Shown here: positions 62,005 through 64,000 of the stretch, one piece after another | Layout of the letters: each line of letters begins with the position of its first letter | Position numbering within the stretch: position 1 is the first letter of the stretch | NCBI GenBank assembly: GCA_016713445.1 | Contig: JADJPB010000001.1 | Location: 682,001 to 746,000 of the forward strand | Origin: Bacteroidota bacterium | Lineage (GTDB): Bacteria; Bacteroidota; Bacteroidia; AKYH767-A; OLB10 | Direction: 5' to 3' | Length of the DNA: 64,000 nucleotides | Made by a program: the position numbers and the translations under genes | The notes under the pieces: generated by a model | What the model was told of the DNA's origin: nothing | What the model saw: only the letters and a program-made list of their open reading frames with translations | Databases searched by the model: none

Positions 62005-62550
62005 TTATACAATTACGGAAGGTCGAATAAGTTGAAGTACGGTAACATTATGCCATTTGCCATCATACGCAATCCAATCCCGCATCACTCCGCAAGTTCT
62101 GAATCCAACTTTAGAAAACAAACGTAAACTCCCTTCGTTTCGATTGTCGATATGGCAAAAAAGCTGATGTAAGTTGAGGGTATTAAAACTATGTTTCACC
62201 AATAGTGAAAGAGCTTCGGCAGCATATCCTTTTCTTCGTTGTGTTTTATCTCCGATTAAAATTCCTACGCCTGCACGACGATGGAGTTGGTCGAAATCAA
62301 ATAAATCGATATATCCAATGGTCATTTCCATCCCTGGAACTTCGGTGATGATTTCAATAGCAAGTCTCAATTGCTTGGCTACAAAAATATCTTGTGTTGC
62401 ATTTGCGTAATATTGTTCTAACGTATATTTTGAATAAGGTGTCAACGTTCCACTCACCGGCCAAACTTCGGGGTCGTTTTCATAAATCATCATTAAATCG
62501 ACGTCTTTCGGCTCCAGCGCTCTCAGTAATATGCTATTCCCTCTTATCAT
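62005..62550 (-). CDS. GNAT acetyltransferase (RimJ/RimL-like)
   Basis: 181 residues, intact. RGNSILLRALEPKDVDLMMI start, acetyl-CoA site GVGILIGDKTQRRKGYAAEAL (R/Q-x-x-G-x-A pattern RRKGYA), then LHQLFCHIDNRNEGSLRLF and KVGFRTCGVMRD. Its ATG overlaps the dapF stop (ATGA, 62547-62550), so it is translationally coupled. Could acetylate a protein N-terminus or spermidine-like amine; undecided. Confidence 0.88.
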   Translation of the reverse strand: MIRGNSILLRALEPKDVDLMMIYENDPEVWPVSGTLTPYSKYTLEQYYANATQDIFVAKQLRLAIEIITEVPGMEMTIGYIDLFDFDQLHRRAGVGILIGDKTQRRKGYAAEALSLLVKHSFNTLNLHQLFCHIDNRNEGSLRLFSKVGFRTCGVMRDWIAYDGKWHNVTVLQLIRPSVIV

Positions 62551-63332
62551 AATTTTATGTTTCCTTCATAAACAAAGGTGGCAGGTCCTACCAAGCGAAT
62601 TTCTGTCAATGCATTTTCGCTTCTATTAAATGTTACTGTTAAGGAGCCTCCTAATGTTTTAATATTTACGGATTCGATTTGCTTCTTTTGTTTATTAAAT
62701 AAATCTGCACTGACTAATGCTGCGGCAGTAACACCTGTACCACAACTTAACGTTTCATCTTCCACACCACGTTCGTAAGTACGAACCATGATTCCATCTT
62801 TCTATTCTTCTACAAAATTAATATTGGTTCCTTCTTTTTTAAATTCATCATTATATCGCACTACTCTTCCTCCTTCTACTACATTCATCGACTCAATGTT
62901 TTTTACACGAGTAACATAGTGTGGAGAACCCGTATTTAAATAGTAATCTTTATTTCTTTTTTCGACTACTGAAACGTCGTTCATTCTTAGGGAAATAATA
63001 TTTCCAGGAAGTACGTCTGCAGAATGTTCACCATCTATTGCCAGAAATTTAGTAGTCAATCCAATGTACTTTTTCGCAAAAGCAAAATGTACTAAACACC
63101 TGGCGCCATTTCCACACATGGAGCTGGGCAGCCCATCTGAATTGAAGTAGATCATTTCAAAATCATAGGACGGGTGTTTTGTGATGATCATCAATCCATC
63201 GGCACCGATCCCAAATCTGCGGTCACAACAAAACTTCACTTGATCAACGGATAACGATATTTCTGTTTCCCATCCGTCTAAAATAATAAAGTCGTTCCCA
63301 GTCCCTTGGTATTTATTAAAACTCAATTCCAT
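62547..63332 (-). CDS. dapF: Diaminopimelate epimerase (in-frame TAG)
   Basis: Converts LL- to meso-diaminopimelate for lysine and peptidoglycan. About 262 residues. ATG at 63332 (MELSFNKYQGTGNDFIILDG). First catalytic Cys in SMCGNGARCLVHF, second in EDETLSCGTGVTAAAL. Between them an in-frame TAG at 62802-62804 (NFVEE stop KDGIMVRTYERG) interrupts an otherwise continuous frame, not an indel. First gene of the operon dapF-GNAT-cytochrome-mltG. Confidence 0.94.
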
Positions 63333-63436
63333 CGTTGTAAAGTTAGTGATTTTTAAACATCTCAAGAGTGCTCAATCTCATAGACTTAATCTGTTAAATC
63401 CCTGTTAAATTCATTTTAGATTCATTTTTTTGAAAA

Positions 63437-63444
63437 TATTTTTG
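63437..63444 (+). promoter_or_regulatory. Bacteroidota -7 box of the Deg protease gene
   Basis: TATTTTTG, 39 bases before the ATG at 63484. Confidence 0.4.
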
Positions 63445-63483
63445 CCACCGTAAACGTATTAAATAATATAAAAAAATAATATT

Positions 63484-64000
63484 ATGAAATCGAAATTAAA
63501 CGGAGTTCTATTGGTTGCGCTTGCGCTTACCGCCGGAATGTTAGGAGCTGGAATTGTAAATCATTATGAAGATCATTCAACAACTTCACATCAAGGGCTT
63601 GAGAAAAAGTATAGTCCGTTTCAGGCAGTAAATTATTCGGGACCATTATCGGCACCCACCGATTTTGTTATTCCTGCGGAAGCTTCTGTTCCCACAGTCG
63701 TGCACGTCACCACTACTTATCCAAAACAAAGTGGATTTAATAATCAATTCATGGATCCCTTTAATTTCTTTTGGGGACAACCGAATCAAAGAGAAATGCC
63801 ACAACAGCAAAGTACAGGATCAGGGGTGATCATTTCTGATGATGGGTACATCGTCACCAACAATCATGTAGTAGAAAATGGTGAAGAAGTGAATGTGACA
63901 TTGGATAATAAAGAGTCGTACAAAGCAAAAGTCATCGGCTTAGACCCTTCTACCGATTTGGCGCTATTAAAAGTTGAAGCCCAAAACCTTCCTTATGCGG
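63484..64000 (+). CDS. HtrA/Deg-family periplasmic serine protease (cut at right edge)
   Basis: Envelope quality-control protease. 172 residues seen, none of the Ser motif or PDZ domains because the window ends. Signal-anchor (LNGVLLVALALTAGMLGAGIV), then VVHVTTTYP, STGSGVIISDDGYIVTNNHVV with the catalytic His, and DLALLKVE with the catalytic Asp. A Phe/Gln-rich insert (FNFFWGQPNQ) precedes the protease core, as usual in this phylum. Confidence 0.93.
   Translation, partial: MKSKLNGVLLVALALTAGMLGAGIVNHYEDHSTTSHQGLEKKYSPFQAVNYSGPLSAPTDFVIPAEASVPTVVHVTTTYPKQSGFNNQFMDPFNFFWGQPNQREMPQQQSTGSGVIISDDGYIVTNNHVVENGEEVNVTLDNKESYKAKVIGLDPSTDLALLKVEAQNLPYA

Noticed and set aside
1..64000. TGA recoded as a sense codon
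   Set aside because: TGA is the natural stop of the cyclase (54549-54551) and dapF (62547-62549).
1..64000. tRNA, rRNA, riboswitches and insertion sequences
   Set aside because: None recognised; no transposase, integrase or conserved RNA motif was found.

Overview
The window is 64 kb of an AT-rich Bacteroidota chromosome. Markers seen directly are a gliding/T9SS type B C-terminal domain (33549-36019), a second Por-type sorting protein (43880-44827), TlpA-like DUF4369 thioredoxin, DUF5916, DUF5683 and WbqC proteins, a short primary sigma factor without region 1.1, and upstream boxes of the form TAnnTTTG in front of many genes. No plasmid, phage, rRNA or tRNA gene was recognised. A lineage below phylum cannot be fixed from the sequence alone.

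Layout. 1-2.1 kb: a sensor kinase running off the left edge, divergent from a small exported protein. 2.1-6.9 kb: cyanophycinase and cyanophycin synthetase, back to back, then a YdjM-like membrane protein. 7-14.8 kb: envelope and redox proteins (DUF5916 barrel, two thioredoxin-fold proteins, an outer-membrane-type protein, two small membrane proteins, DUF4184). 14.8-19.6 kb, minus strand: a PD40/OmpA lipoprotein, queE, folD, ffh. 19.7-20.9 kb: a cytochrome P460-like gene bracketed by related repeats. 21-30.4 kb: lptD, a divergent amidase, an Fe-S electron-transfer pair, mlaEFD and an ArsR regulator. 30.5-36.9 kb: M16 peptidase, T9SS giant, metallo-beta-lactamase-fold hydrolase. 37-41.9 kb: the syntenic Bacteroidota block parA-parB-DUF5683-dapB-lepB-WbqC. 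42.2-46.2 kb: class I aldolase with an internal deletion, accD, a T9SS cargo, Fic. 46.5-50.2 kb: rpsO-pnp-rpoD. 50.3-51.4 kb: a four-helix-bundle (S23/IVP) gene between two arrays of 7-bp repeats. 51.4-58.7 kb: rpe, an alanine/saccharopine dehydrogenase-like enzyme, DUF3024, a 31-bp tandem array, and an nfeD-flotillin-TPR/cyclase operon. 58.9-63.3 kb: dapF-GNAT-heptaheme cytochrome-mltG operon. 63.5 kb to the edge: HtrA/Deg protease.

About half of the protein genes are broken by single-base indels, usually in homopolymers and also in genes that must work (rpsO, pnp, lepB, dapF, cphA). Most of this is therefore read as sequencing or assembly error, and the CDS entries span the reconstructed gene. 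Changes that indels do not explain are the roughly 100-codon gap in the aldolase, the missing WbqC C-terminus, and three in-frame stop codons.

The strongest candidate for something undescribed is the S23 four-helix-bundle gene cradled by heptanucleotide arrays with higher-order duplications (98 and 84 bp, both multiples of 7). Next come the 31-bp array that begins inside the stop-codon region of the cyclase gene, and the two operons that join signalling or redox proteins to envelope functions (cyclase-flotillin-NfeD; heptaheme cytochrome between dapF and mltG).
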